Shown: in pieces, positions 50,329 through 59,426 of the stretch
How the letters are laid out: the number at the start of each line of letters is the position of its first letter
Numbering within the stretch: the stretch's first letter is position 1
Origin: Marnyiella aurantia
GTDB taxonomy: Bacteria > Bacteroidota > Bacteroidia > Flavobacteriales > Weeksellaceae
Direction of reading: 5' to 3'
Assembly: GCF_014041915.1 (NCBI RefSeq)
Contig: NZ_CP059472.1
Span: forward strand, 2,294,001-2,358,000
Length of the DNA stretch: 64,000 bases
The notes under the pieces: model-generated
Told to the model about the DNA's origin: nothing
Database searches by the model: none
Seen by the model: only the letters and a program-made list of their open reading frames with translations
Position numbers and translations under genes: made by a program

Positions 50329-50883
50329 ATGGAAGAATTGGATATGATTAAGGATATGGTGAAGCAGGAAATGGATGCAGCGATTAAGCACCTGGACCAC
50401 GCTTTCCAGAAAATACGTGCCGGACGTGCCTCCACATCTATGGTGCAGGATGTAATGGTAGAATATTACGGTGCCCTGACTCCGCTAAATCAGGTTGCAA
50501 ACGTTTCCGTACCGGATGCGATGACCATTTCCATACAACCGTGGGACCGGAGTGCTGTAGGTGCCATTGAAAAAGCAATCGTAAACTCTAACCTGGGATT
50601 TGCACCCAGCAACAACGGAGATACGATAATCCTTAATGTACCCCCACTTACTGAAGAAAGGCGCCGTGACCTGGCCAAACAGGCAAAGAGCGAATCAGAT
50701 CAGACAAAGATTACGGTTAGAAATGCCCGTCAGGACGGTATGAAGGAACTGAAAAAGCTGGACGGCGTATCCGAGGATCTTGTAAAAGATATGGAAAGCC
50801 AGATCCAGGACATGACAGATAACTATGTTAAACTTTGCGATGAGCACCTGAAGGTGAAAGAAGCGGATATAATGAAGGTCTAA
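50329..50883 (+). CDS. frr: Ribosome recycling factor (Frr)
   Basis: Splits ribosomes after termination together with EF-G, 184 residues, the normal length. Three-helix-bundle features: MDAAIKHLDHAFQKIRAGRAS at the N terminus, VEYYGALTPLNQVANVSVPDA in the globular domain, and RRRDLAKQAKSESDQTKITVRNARQ at the C-terminal helix. In the pyrH operon, ended by the strong hairpin 50909-50940. Confidence 0.97.
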   Translation: MEELDMIKDMVKQEMDAAIKHLDHAFQKIRAGRASTSMVQDVMVEYYGALTPLNQVANVSVPDAMTISIQPWDRSAVGAIEKAIVNSNLGFAPSNNGDTIILNVPPLTEERRRDLAKQAKSESDQTKITVRNARQDGMKELKKLDGVSEDLVKDMESQIQDMTDNYVKLCDEHLKVKEADIMKV

Positions 50884-50908
50884 GGACTGCTGTTACGGAT
50901 GTAAATAT

Positions 50909-50940
50909 AACGGAGCTGCACATTATTGTGCAGCTCCGTT
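50909..50940. terminator. Bidirectional terminator after frr
   Basis: A perfect 14 bp stem (50909-50922 with 50927-50940) with loop TTAT between the convergent frr and LptF/G-type genes. The outer sequence is T/A-rich on both sides. Confidence 0.88.
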
Positions 50941-50944
50941 GTAT

Positions 50945-52405
50945 TTACTGGTAGCGCTGGTGCTCCTTTTCTTTACTGAACAGTTTGGTAAGCGGCTTAA
51001 ACAATGATTTGTATTTCTCCGCATCAAAAAGCTGGGAATCCGTAAGCGCTTTATAGGTAAGCCAGATGCTGAAAGGTAAAAGAATCATATTGGGAATCCA
51101 GGCTGCTGCAAAAGGGTTTAATGTGCCGTTCCAGGCCAGATTTTCCACCGAAATGTTCATTACATAAAAGACAATGAATATCACAATGGCAATAACTACC
51201 GGCAGTCCCATCCCTCCTTTACGTATAATGGACCCCAGACTGGCGCCAATAAGGAAAAAAATAATGCATGTAACAGAATAAGCAATGATCCGCTGCTGAT
51301 AGAGAACTACGCGGCTGAAACTCTTTATAGTAGGCAGCATTTGTTGTTCGCGGTTTTGTACTGTTACCTTCAGAATTTCAATTTTATTGTAGGCACCGGT
51401 CAGTGCCCGTAATTGCTGATCCTGTTTAACTGTATCCATTTTAACCTGCTGCTCCAGTTTGTTTACCGGTACTTTATTTCTGTCAATATAGGTGATATAG
51501 GGATTCACCTGGCTCACAAGGTCAACATTTATATTGTTAAAGGTCTTTGTATTTTCAACCTGCGACTTAGCTATTGTTTTAGTGAGCTGGGTGTAGGTCT
51601 GAAAGCGGTAATCGTCGGTTATCTTTTCCTCCTCGATGGCCTTGTTGATAATCTCACTGATATCGAAATGGGAGGTAAGAGTATCAAATTTAATGGCCTG
51701 GTCCGGCTGCTTGTTACGTGCTGCGAAATTTTGGTTGGCAATCTGGTCTTCAAAAACATAACCGTTAAAAAGTATTAGTTTTAGGTAATTCTGATTTTCG
51801 GTAGACGGTACCAGTTTGCCCCTGTGTGCACGGATGGACTGTTGGTTCTCATAGGAATTGGCTTTTTTATGAATGTAAATTCCCTCCAGGTTTTCACCGT
51901 TTTCTCCAGTGATTTTGTCGAATTTTACCAGGTACCCCGGAATTTGATCTATAAACTGTCCGGGTGTAAAATTTAAGGCTGGCCGCGACTGCACAATATT
52001 ATAGAGCATATTCTTGGCCTTACGCTGAAAGTCCGGTGTAATATTATTCTGAAAGAGAAATAAGGTGAATGAGAGCAGTACTGAGACAAAAAACAGGGGA
52101 GTCATCACCCTGGTAAGTGAGATTCCTGCAGCCTTCATAGCGGCGAGCTCATACCTTTCGCCAATTTCACCAAAAGTCATGATGGAGGACAGTAGGATAG
52201 TTAGAGGCAATACCAGATTAATAACACCTACACCGTAGTAGAAAAGCAGTTTTATAATTTCCCAGTAGCTGAGGCCTTTTCCCATAAACTGCCCAAGCTG
52301 TATCCACACGATGTTAACGATGAATATGAAAAAAAGGACGCTGAAAATAAAAAAGAACGGACCGAAAAATGTCTTTATAATATAACGGTCTAATAATTTA
52401 AACAT
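50945..52405 (-). CDS. LptF/LptG-family LPS export permease
   Basis: Inner-membrane permease of 486 residues of the YjgP/YjgQ family, part of the LptB2FG machine that takes LPS out of the inner membrane. Three N-terminal helices (about 13-35, 50-80, 100-120), a large periplasmic domain (~130-390, longer than usual, with a Gln/Asn/Lys-rich stretch around 260-330), and three C-terminal helices. LLSSIMTFGEIGERYELAAMKAAGISL is the family segment. In Bacteroidota one LptF/G-type gene often pairs with a second copy elsewhere. Confidence 0.9.
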   Translation of the reverse strand: MFKLLDRYIIKTFFGPFFFIFSVLFFIFIVNIVWIQLGQFMGKGLSYWEIIKLLFYYGVGVINLVLPLTILLSSIMTFGEIGERYELAAMKAAGISLTRVMTPLFFVSVLLSFTLFLFQNNITPDFQRKAKNMLYNIVQSRPALNFTPGQFIDQIPGYLVKFDKITGENGENLEGIYIHKKANSYENQQSIRAHRGKLVPSTENQNYLKLILFNGYVFEDQIANQNFAARNKQPDQAIKFDTLTSHFDISEIINKAIEEEKITDDYRFQTYTQLTKTIAKSQVENTKTFNNINVDLVSQVNPYITYIDRNKVPVNKLEQQVKMDTVKQDQQLRALTGAYNKIEILKVTVQNREQQMLPTIKSFSRVVLYQQRIIAYSVTCIIFFLIGASLGSIIRKGGMGLPVVIAIVIFIVFYVMNISVENLAWNGTLNPFAAAWIPNMILLPFSIWLTYKALTDSQLFDAEKYKSLFKPLTKLFSKEKEHQRYQ

Positions 52406-52422
52406 CCTCCAAAATTAATAAA

Positions 52423-52449
52423 AAGCCACAAAGAATTGCTTTGTGACTT
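52423..52449 (-). terminator. Terminator after the LolA-like gene
   Basis: An 11 bp stem with one G-U pair (52423-52433 with 52439-52449) followed on the minus strand by TTTTTA. It separates the LolA-like gene from the LptF/G gene. Confidence 0.8.
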
Positions 52450-52472
52450 TCAGATTTCTTATTATTAATAGT

Positions 52473-53120
52473 CTAAAGTTCAGTAATTACGTAATTCTGG
52501 AACTTCTGTTTGTTAAATGTGAACATATCGGAGGCTAGATTTTGGTTAACTTTATATTCCTGTATGGCGATCACCGCTACATCTTTATTGGTGCCGTGCT
52601 GCTCAAGCTTTACAAGCTGTTTGTTTGCTGAATCTACATACAGATTAACCTGTTTCAGACCATTGGATTTAACCGGTGTAAGTTTGATGAAATCCGTGTT
52701 AACGCCGTTTACCATTCTCTTACCTGAGTATGTCGCATTGAAATCCTTCTTATAAGAAGTCAGGTAGCTGGTTGGCGAGAACATGATATCACTGCCGTTA
52801 GGTTTTGCAATGGTTACCTCCTTCTCATCATCATTTACATTATAGATCTTGTTACCGTCGAATATTTGCTCGGTACCCATGATCTTCAGTTTATACTTAG
52901 GTCCTTCAGCATAATAAATACCGGTTTCGGTTTTATTTACCTGTCCGTTAACACCAGAACCAAATGTGAATTTAAAATAGGAGTTCTTCTTTGCCTTATA
53001 GTTTGTTGTTACGGCGTCCAGAATCTGTCTGGATTTTGTGTCTATTTTCTGTGCCTGCATCATAGCTGCTGCGCACAGTACCATGGCACCCGCTGCCGCC
53101 TTCGCAAATATATTTTTCAT
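52473..53120 (-). CDS. LolA-like outer-membrane lipoprotein carrier
   Basis: Periplasmic protein of 215 residues. Sec signal (cut near MMQAQ, residue ~23), then the LolA-type pattern of strands forming a half-barrel: YFKFTFGSGVNGQVNKTETGIYYAEGPKYKLK, EQIFDGNKIYNVNDDEKEVTI and SYKKDFNATYSGKR. It would carry lipoproteins across the periplasm. It lies 85 bp after ftsK, a usual neighbour in Bacteroidota. Confidence 0.87.
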   Translation of the reverse strand: MKNIFAKAAAGAMVLCAAAMMQAQKIDTKSRQILDAVTTNYKAKKNSYFKFTFGSGVNGQVNKTETGIYYAEGPKYKLKIMGTEQIFDGNKIYNVNDDEKEVTIAKPNGSDIMFSPTSYLTSYKKDFNATYSGKRMVNGVNTDFIKLTPVKSNGLKQVNLYVDSANKQLVKLEQHGTNKDVAVIAIQEYKVNQNLASDMFTFNKQKFQNYVITEL

Positions 53121-53205
53121 GTTTTGTCTGTTTAAAAAATTAAACTTTTGTTTGAATCTTCTCTATAAACTCAAAAAGCATTCCATTATTGCAGCTAATT
53201 ATTTC

Positions 53206-55704
53206 TTATCTTCTGAGGTCCTGCAGGAACTGTTCCAGGGAATTGAGGTCGGTAATCTGTACTTCACGTGCTTTGGCACCGTTAAAACCACCTACCACAC
53301 CGGCCGCTTCAAGCTGATCCATAATCCTGCCGGCCCTGTTGTAACCCAGTTTAAGTTGGCGCTGAAGCATGGAGGTAGATCCCTGTTGAGTAGAGACCAC
53401 AATTCTGGCCGCATCTTCAAAAAGTGCATCTTTTTCATTCGGATCGAATGCCGCAGAGCCGCTTTGTCCTTCCTCATTTGGAACTTCAGGAAGTAAGAAA
53501 GCAGACGCATATCCTTTTTGTGCACCAATATAATCAACAATTTTCTCAACCTCGGGAGTATCTACAAAAGCACACTGCAGCCTCAGAATCTCATTTCCGT
53601 TAAAATAGAGCATATCTCCTTTGCCAATAAGCTGGTCTGCACCGGTCGCATCCAGAATGGTGCGCGAATCGACACTGGAAATTACCCTGAAAGCTGCCCT
53701 GGCCGGGAAATTAGCCTTGATCATCCCCGTAATTACATTAACGGAAGGACGTTGTGTGGCTACAATCAGGTGGATTCCGACAGCTCTTGCCAGTTGCGCG
53801 AGGCGGGCGATAGGATGCTCCACTTCTTTACCGGCAGTCATGATTAGGTCGGCAAATTCATCTACAACCAAAACGATATAGGGAAGGTAGCGGTGTCCGT
53901 TCTCAGGGTTCAGTTTTCGCTCCTTAAACTTACCGTTATACTCTTTAATCGTCCGGCAGAATGCATTTTTCAGCAGTTCGTACCGGCTATCCATCTCGAT
54001 GCAAAGAGAATTAAGGGTGTTAATCACCTTATGGGTATCCGTTATAATGGCATCATCGGAATCCGGCAATTTAGCCAGATAATGTCTTTCTATTTTAGAA
54101 TACAGTGTAAGTTCAACCTTCTTAGGATCCACCATAACAAACTTAAGCTCGCTTGGGTGCTTTTTATAGAGAAGGGAGGTAAGTATGGCATTTATACCTA
54201 CAGATTTACCCTGGCCGGTAGCTCCGGCCATTAGCAGGTGAGGCATTTTGGCCAAATCCGCCATAAATATCTCGTTGGAAATTGTTTTTCCGAAGACTAC
54301 CGGCAGGTCCATATCACTATTCTGGAATTTATGCGAAGCCAGTACACTTCGCATCGATACCATAGTGGGGTTTTTTCTGGGAACCTCAATCCCGATGGTA
54401 CCTTTACCAGGCATAGGTGCAATGATCCTAATGCCCATCGCCGACAGGTTAAGGGCAATGTCGTCCTGTAGTTTCTTGATAGCTGCCACACGAATCCCGG
54501 CTTCCGGAACTATTTCGTAAAGCGTAACTGTTGGGCCAATAGTGGCTTTAATTTCCGCAATACCAACGTTAAAATTCTTGAGCAGACCTACAATCTTATT
54601 TTTATTCTCCTCTAGTTCTTCTTTGTTGATGGAAATCTCCTCGGATCCGTAATCTTTAAGAAGGTTAATGTGCGGCATCTGGAATTTTGCCAAATCCAGG
54701 GTATGATCATAAAAACCATGCTGCTTCACCAAATCTGCAGATTTTATGTCTGCCTCATCTTGCGGTTCGTCAATTTCCTGAGCTACTTCAACTTTAAATT
54801 CGAAACTGTCTGCCTCTGACTGAAATGAGGCAGGTAAATTTGGTATCGGAGCCGAAGGCGTTAATGTTACAGTGGTGGAAGCTGCTTCGTCCATCTCCTC
54901 AAAGGAAGTTCTGTTCGGTGTGGTAATCGTTTCGAGATCATTGTTCACCTCCACTTCAGGAAAACCTTTTGGTACTTCAGTGATGGTGCTTGCGGCTCGT
55001 GGAACATCTTCGGTTACTGTTACATTGCTGATTTCATTTCCGTTTCCGGCAAGTTCCTCCAGTTCGGTATCTGCCTCAAAGTCCTCGGCCGAGCTTGGCA
55101 TCATGCCCTTAATTTTGCCAACGGTTTTATCATTGATATCATTCAGGCGGTTCTTAATTGCGCTGGGACGCATATTAAACTCAAGGATAAAATACATACC
55201 TATGCTTACCGCAATCACTGCCCAAAGACCTACGAGCCCAATTACGGAAGTCAGGAAGTCTACGATTTGATATCCGTAAACGCCACTTAGTGTACCTACA
55301 CCCTGGGTAACTGCACCAAAAAAGATTGGAAGCCAACAAATAAAGAAAAGTGAGTGTCCTATAGTTTTCCACGGCTTAAAGTATCTTTTCTTTAAAATGA
55401 GCATTCCAACAACAAAAAATAGAAAAGCCACTATAAATGCTGCAACCCCAATGCTGTCGAAAATAAATATTTTGCCAAACCAGTCTCCCACCTTTCCAAA
55501 GAGATTGGAAGACTTAACACTGCGGTCAAGCATGGTGCCTGCCTGACTCTGGTCTGCCTTCCAGTTCATAAGATAGGAGGCAAAGGAGCCAGCCATTACG
55601 AGCGAAAGTACCAGTAATATTATTCCAAAGAATATACGCGGTTTTGAGAGTGTTTTGCCCGCTTCTGGCGTAGCAGCCGGCGGATTTTTTGTGTTCTTTT
55701 CCAT
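53206..55704 (-). CDS. ftsK: DNA translocase FtsK
   Basis: Septum-located motor that moves chromosome ends during division, 832 residues. Four N-terminal helices (within ~1-185), an acidic linker (~190-345), and the RecA-like motor with Walker A MAGATGQGKSVG and Walker B YIVLVVDEFADL, then ATQRPSVNVITG. The C-terminal winged helix (gamma domain) has FEDAARIVVSTQQGSTSMLQRQLKLGYNRAGRI. Normal length for the group. A -7 box lies upstream at 55718-55725. Confidence 0.97.
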   Translation of the reverse strand: MEKNTKNPPAATPEAGKTLSKPRIFFGIILLVLSLVMAGSFASYLMNWKADQSQAGTMLDRSVKSSNLFGKVGDWFGKIFIFDSIGVAAFIVAFLFFVVGMLILKKRYFKPWKTIGHSLFFICWLPIFFGAVTQGVGTLSGVYGYQIVDFLTSVIGLVGLWAVIAVSIGMYFILEFNMRPSAIKNRLNDINDKTVGKIKGMMPSSAEDFEADTELEELAGNGNEISNVTVTEDVPRAASTITEVPKGFPEVEVNNDLETITTPNRTSFEEMDEAASTTVTLTPSAPIPNLPASFQSEADSFEFKVEVAQEIDEPQDEADIKSADLVKQHGFYDHTLDLAKFQMPHINLLKDYGSEEISINKEELEENKNKIVGLLKNFNVGIAEIKATIGPTVTLYEIVPEAGIRVAAIKKLQDDIALNLSAMGIRIIAPMPGKGTIGIEVPRKNPTMVSMRSVLASHKFQNSDMDLPVVFGKTISNEIFMADLAKMPHLLMAGATGQGKSVGINAILTSLLYKKHPSELKFVMVDPKKVELTLYSKIERHYLAKLPDSDDAIITDTHKVINTLNSLCIEMDSRYELLKNAFCRTIKEYNGKFKERKLNPENGHRYLPYIVLVVDEFADLIMTAGKEVEHPIARLAQLARAVGIHLIVATQRPSVNVITGMIKANFPARAAFRVISSVDSRTILDATGADQLIGKGDMLYFNGNEILRLQCAFVDTPEVEKIVDYIGAQKGYASAFLLPEVPNEEGQSGSAAFDPNEKDALFEDAARIVVSTQQGSTSMLQRQLKLGYNRAGRIMDQLEAAGVVGGFNGAKAREVQITDLNSLEQFLQDLRR

Positions 55705-55717
55705 AGGTCAGTGCCGG

Positions 55718-55725
55718 CAAATTTA
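55718..55725 (-). promoter_or_regulatory. -7 box of ftsK
   Basis: TAAATTTG on the minus strand is a perfect TAnnTTTG box 13 bases before the ATG at 55704. No clear -33 box. Confidence 0.55.
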
Positions 55726-55881
55726 GTAAAAAAAGGATGTATTTCTTTAGGTGCTGGAATCGAAATAATGCCATTGTTCATGAATTAGAATCGTTTTTAC
55801 TGATATTTTCAGTTGAATAATTAACTTCTGCATTAATTTATTGTTAACAACTAGCGGTCTTGATAAATATCAGCTATCGGA

Positions 55882-55913
55882 TTGGCTTTTCTAATATATT
55901 GCGTGTATTTTTG
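55882..55913 (+). promoter_or_regulatory. Promoter of the ResB/CcsA fusion gene
   Basis: -33 TTG (55882-55884) and a perfect -7 TATTTTTG (55906-55913) with 21 bases between. The ATG at 55978 follows 64 bases later. Confidence 0.65.
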
Positions 55914-55977
55914 CGGATTGATACACTGAAGATTTTCAATTCAGAATTTTTCTGCATTGATATTTAACTGCATAACA

Positions 55978-58900
55978 ATGAAAAAGATCCAGAACATCCT
56001 TATCAATACCCGAACAATGGCAGTCCTTATGATTGTCTATGCCGCAGCGATGGGGTACGCTACCTTTCTTGAGAATGATTATGGTACGCCCACTGCAAAG
56101 GCATTGATATATGAAGCCAAATGGTTTGAACTTGTAATGTTCCTTCTCATTCTGAACTTCATCGGGAATATATCCCGCTACCGGTTGTGGAGACGTGAAA
56201 AATGGCCGGTACTTATCTTCCACCTTTCATTTGTGCTGCTGTTCATTGGCGGTGCCATTACCCGTTATATAAGCTACGAGGGTATTATGCATATCCGTGA
56301 GGGTGAAACTTCCAACGAAATTGTAACGGATAAACATTTCCTCAAGATTCAGATTGAAGATAAAGGGGACGTACTTCGTTATCAGGATATTTCTTATTTA
56401 ATGTCCCCCCTGAATAAGAACCTTAAAGCTTCCTATAATTTTCACGACAGTAAAATTTCTGTAAAGACTGTTGATTTTATCCAGCGCAAGAAAGACAGTC
56501 TGGTTGCCGATGCAAACGGTGTGGAATATCTTCATTTCGTTTCTGCCGGCGAAAAGGGTAGAGTAAACTATTATCTGAAACCGGGTGAAAGCAAATCATT
56601 AGGGGGTACACTGGTAAGTTATAACCGCCCTATTGACGGCGCCATAGAATTTAAAAGCGAAAACGGTAAACTGTTTATCAAGACGCCGGTAGACGCTGAT
56701 TATATGGTGATGGCAACACAGGACAGCGGCAGTGTAAAGCAGAATGTTTACGAACCGCTGGCGCTGAGGAGCCTTTATACCATTAATGACATCAGAATCG
56801 TAGTTCCGGAAGGTCTTAAAAAAGGTAAGCTGACAGCATTTGAAGGAGATAAGAAGAAGGACCAGGCTCTGCCGGACGCGCTTACAATGGAGGTACAGGG
56901 TCCCAGGACCAAACAAACGGTAGAACTGGTGGTAGAACGTGGCAATCCTAACCTATTTAAGCAGATTTCTATAGACGGTCTGAATATTATGCTTGGCTTT
57001 GGGCCAAAGGTTTATACCACACCATTCGCCCTGCGTCTGGAGGATTTCGTTATGGAGACCTATCCCGGCAGCTCTTCGCCAAGTGCTTATGAAAGCCACG
57101 TTTCAATTATAGACGAGGGCAAGGAAACTCCCTATAAAATTTATATGAATAATGTACTGAACCACAAAGGTTACCGTTTCTTCCAGGCGAGTTTTGATGA
57201 GGACAGACAGGGTACGGTACTTTCTGTAAATCATGATTTCTGGGGTACCCTTATCACTTATATCGGTTACTTCTTCCTTTTTACAGCGATGTTTGTCATT
57301 TTCTTCTGGAAGGGTACTCATTTCTGGAAACTGAATAAGATGCTGAAGAACATCAACAAGACCCGTTCAGCAAGTGCCATCGCTCTGTTTCTGATGTTGG
57401 GTTTAAATGCGCAGAAAATAGAAACCCACAGCACCACAGACGGTAGTCGGGAGAGGGTACAGGTAAAGCATTCTGCGGACGACGGACATAATCATGCACC
57501 GGGCGAAGGTCATGCACAGATTACACCCGCACCCGCACAGGAACAGCAGTCGCAGAACTCAGTAGCGCGCTCCTTCAGCACAATGAAGATGATTAGCGCT
57601 GATGAGGCAATTGCCAAAACACGAATTTCCAGGGAACATGCCGAAAAATTTGCTTATCTGCTGGTACAGAATTACGACGGACGTATTGTTCCTATGAGCA
57701 CACAGGCTACCGACGTCCTCCGGAAACTTTATAAAAAAGATAAGTTTAAAGGTACCGGCGACAACTACCTGACTGCAGAGCAGTGGTTCCTTTCTGTAAA
57801 TACAGACACTCCAAGCTGGACCATGGTTCCGCTTATTAAAATCGGAACAAAAGGTGGCGAAGAGCTTAAGAGAAAAACCAAAGCCAACGATGAGGGTTAT
57901 GCAAGCCTGATGAGCCTGTTCCCGTCTGATGCAAGCGGGAATCTAAAATATGTACTGGAAGAAGATTATAACCTCGCCTTTCGTAAGAAACCGGCTGAGC
58001 AAAGTAATTATGATAAAGAAGTAATTTCTGTAAACGAACGCGTACAGATTTTCAATGAATTCTTCAGTGGTCAGTTTATGAGAATGGTTCCGGTAAAGAA
58101 TGATCCCAACTCCACATGGCATTCCTGGCTGGACCAGAACTTCGAACCGGATATGGAAAGCCAGAAAGTGATGGGTCCTTACTTTGCGGCGGTAGTTGCT
58201 GCACAGCAAAGCGGGAACTGGTCTCAGGCCGACGCTGAACTTACGAAGCTAAGCGACTATCAGCAAAACTGGGGTAAAAACGTGGTGCCTGCCAAATCAA
58301 AGGTAGACCTGGAGGTGTTCATGACCAAGGTGGATATCAACTTCCGCCTGCTAATATTCTATACGTTTATTGCGCTTTTCCTTGTAGTGCTCGGGTTTGT
58401 ACATTTGTTCCGCCCAGGCCGCATGCTGGATAAGATTATAAAAATAGTACTTATTACAGGTCTTATCGGTTGGGTACTGCAGTTACTCGGACTTATGGGC
58501 AGATGGTATATTTCCGGCCACGCACCGTGGAGTAACGGTTACGAAGCAATCGTATTTATTTCATGGGTAGGTATTACGTCGGGACTTGTGCTGTACAGGA
58601 ATTCCAATGCGCTCATTCCGGCGGCAGGATTCACGGTTGCTGTAATTATGATGGGCTTTGCTCATGGTGGATCGGCGTTGGATCCTCAAATTACACCCCT
58701 TGTACCTGTTCTTAAATCCTACTGGCTGATTATTCACGTTGCGATTATCACCTCCAGCTACGGTTTCTTCGGTTTGTCATTTGTAATAGCGTTGATTTGT
58801 CTGGTATTTTATATCCTGGCACGTAAGAAAGATTTTAAAGCTCATAACGACCGCAGTCTGAAGGAACTTACCATCGTTTCCGAGATGTCATTAACAATAG

Positions 58901-59277
58901 GGTTGTACGCACTAACCATCGGGACCTTCATGGGTGGAATCTGGGCCAATGAAAGTTGGGGACGTTACTGGAGCTGGGACCCTAAGGAAACATGGGCATT
59001 TATCTCCGTAATGGTGTACGCCTTTGTACTGCACATGCGTCTGGTACCGGGTCTAAGAAGCCGTTGGGCCTATCACGTGGCAACCATGCTGGCTATATCC
59101 AGTATTGTTATGACGTACTTTGGGGTGAATTATTACCTGAGCGGTCTGCACTCTTACGCAGCGGGCGATCCGATTCCTGTTCCGGCCTGGGTATATATAG
59201 GTTCCGGCGGAATGATCTTACTGGCATTGGTTTCTTATTTGAAATTCAGAACATTCAGCAAGAAAACTAAGATATAA
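55978..59277 (+). CDS. Fused ResB-CcsA cytochrome c biogenesis protein (System II)
   Basis: Inner-membrane protein of 1099 residues that joins both parts of the System II heme lyase: the ResB/CcsB half (N-terminal ~450 residues, helices near residues 12-32, 50-70, 80-100 and ~420-445, with a large periplasmic loop) and the CcsA half (C-terminal ~320 residues, WWD-type motif WGRYWSWDPKETWAF plus several helices). The middle ~300 residues are a periplasmic region with a His/Gly/Pro-rich stretch around residues 480-510. Start at 55978 gives MKKIQN. It attaches heme to the c-type cytochromes, including those at 4077 and 4607. Terminator at 59300-59320. Confidence 0.93.
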   Translation: MKKIQNILINTRTMAVLMIVYAAAMGYATFLENDYGTPTAKALIYEAKWFELVMFLLILNFIGNISRYRLWRREKWPVLIFHLSFVLLFIGGAITRYISYEGIMHIREGETSNEIVTDKHFLKIQIEDKGDVLRYQDISYLMSPLNKNLKASYNFHDSKISVKTVDFIQRKKDSLVADANGVEYLHFVSAGEKGRVNYYLKPGESKSLGGTLVSYNRPIDGAIEFKSENGKLFIKTPVDADYMVMATQDSGSVKQNVYEPLALRSLYTINDIRIVVPEGLKKGKLTAFEGDKKKDQALPDALTMEVQGPRTKQTVELVVERGNPNLFKQISIDGLNIMLGFGPKVYTTPFALRLEDFVMETYPGSSSPSAYESHVSIIDEGKETPYKIYMNNVLNHKGYRFFQASFDEDRQGTVLSVNHDFWGTLITYIGYFFLFTAMFVIFFWKGTHFWKLNKMLKNINKTRSASAIALFLMLGLNAQKIETHSTTDGSRERVQVKHSADDGHNHAPGEGHAQITPAPAQEQQSQNSVARSFSTMKMISADEAIAKTRISREHAEKFAYLLVQNYDGRIVPMSTQATDVLRKLYKKDKFKGTGDNYLTAEQWFLSVNTDTPSWTMVPLIKIGTKGGEELKRKTKANDEGYASLMSLFPSDASGNLKYVLEEDYNLAFRKKPAEQSNYDKEVISVNERVQIFNEFFSGQFMRMVPVKNDPNSTWHSWLDQNFEPDMESQKVMGPYFAAVVAAQQSGNWSQADAELTKLSDYQQNWGKNVVPAKSKVDLEVFMTKVDINFRLLIFYTFIALFLVVLGFVHLFRPGRMLDKIIKIVLITGLIGWVLQLLGLMGRWYISGHAPWSNGYEAIVFISWVGITSGLVLYRNSNALIPAAGFTVAVIMMGFAHGGSALDPQITPLVPVLKSYWLIIHVAIITSSYGFFGLSFVIALICLVFYILARKKDFKAHNDRSLKELTIVSEMSLTIGLYALTIGTFMGGIWANESWGRYWSWDPKETWAFISVMVYAFVLHMRLVPGLRSRWAYHVATMLAISSIVMTYFGVNYYLSGLHSYAAGDPIPVPAWVYIGSGGMILLALVSYLKFRTFSKKTKI

Positions 59278-59299
59278 TTAAAGCAATTTATTTAGCAGA

Positions 59300-59320
59300 A
59301 GGACTCCAAATTGGGGTCCT
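59300..59320 (+). terminator. Terminator after the ResB/CcsA gene
   Basis: A 9 bp stem with one G-U pair (59300-59308 with 59312-59320) followed by a run of eight T. Confidence 0.85.
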
Positions 59321-59376
59321 TTTTTTCATTACGAAGTATTCAGACATTGAGCAAACAGGTTGGATATTTGACGAAA

Positions 59377-59409
59377 AAAAGCTGTCATCACTTGCGTGAG
59401 ACAGCTTTT
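59377..59409 (-). terminator. Terminator of the acyl-CoA dehydrogenase gene
   Basis: On the minus strand AAAAGCTGTC pairs with GACAGCTTTT (59400-59409 with 59377-59386) and a T-run follows. An inner TCAC/GTGA pair extends it. It ends the minus gene 59427-60608. Confidence 0.85.
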
Positions 59410-59426
59410 ATATTTTACTGTAATTG

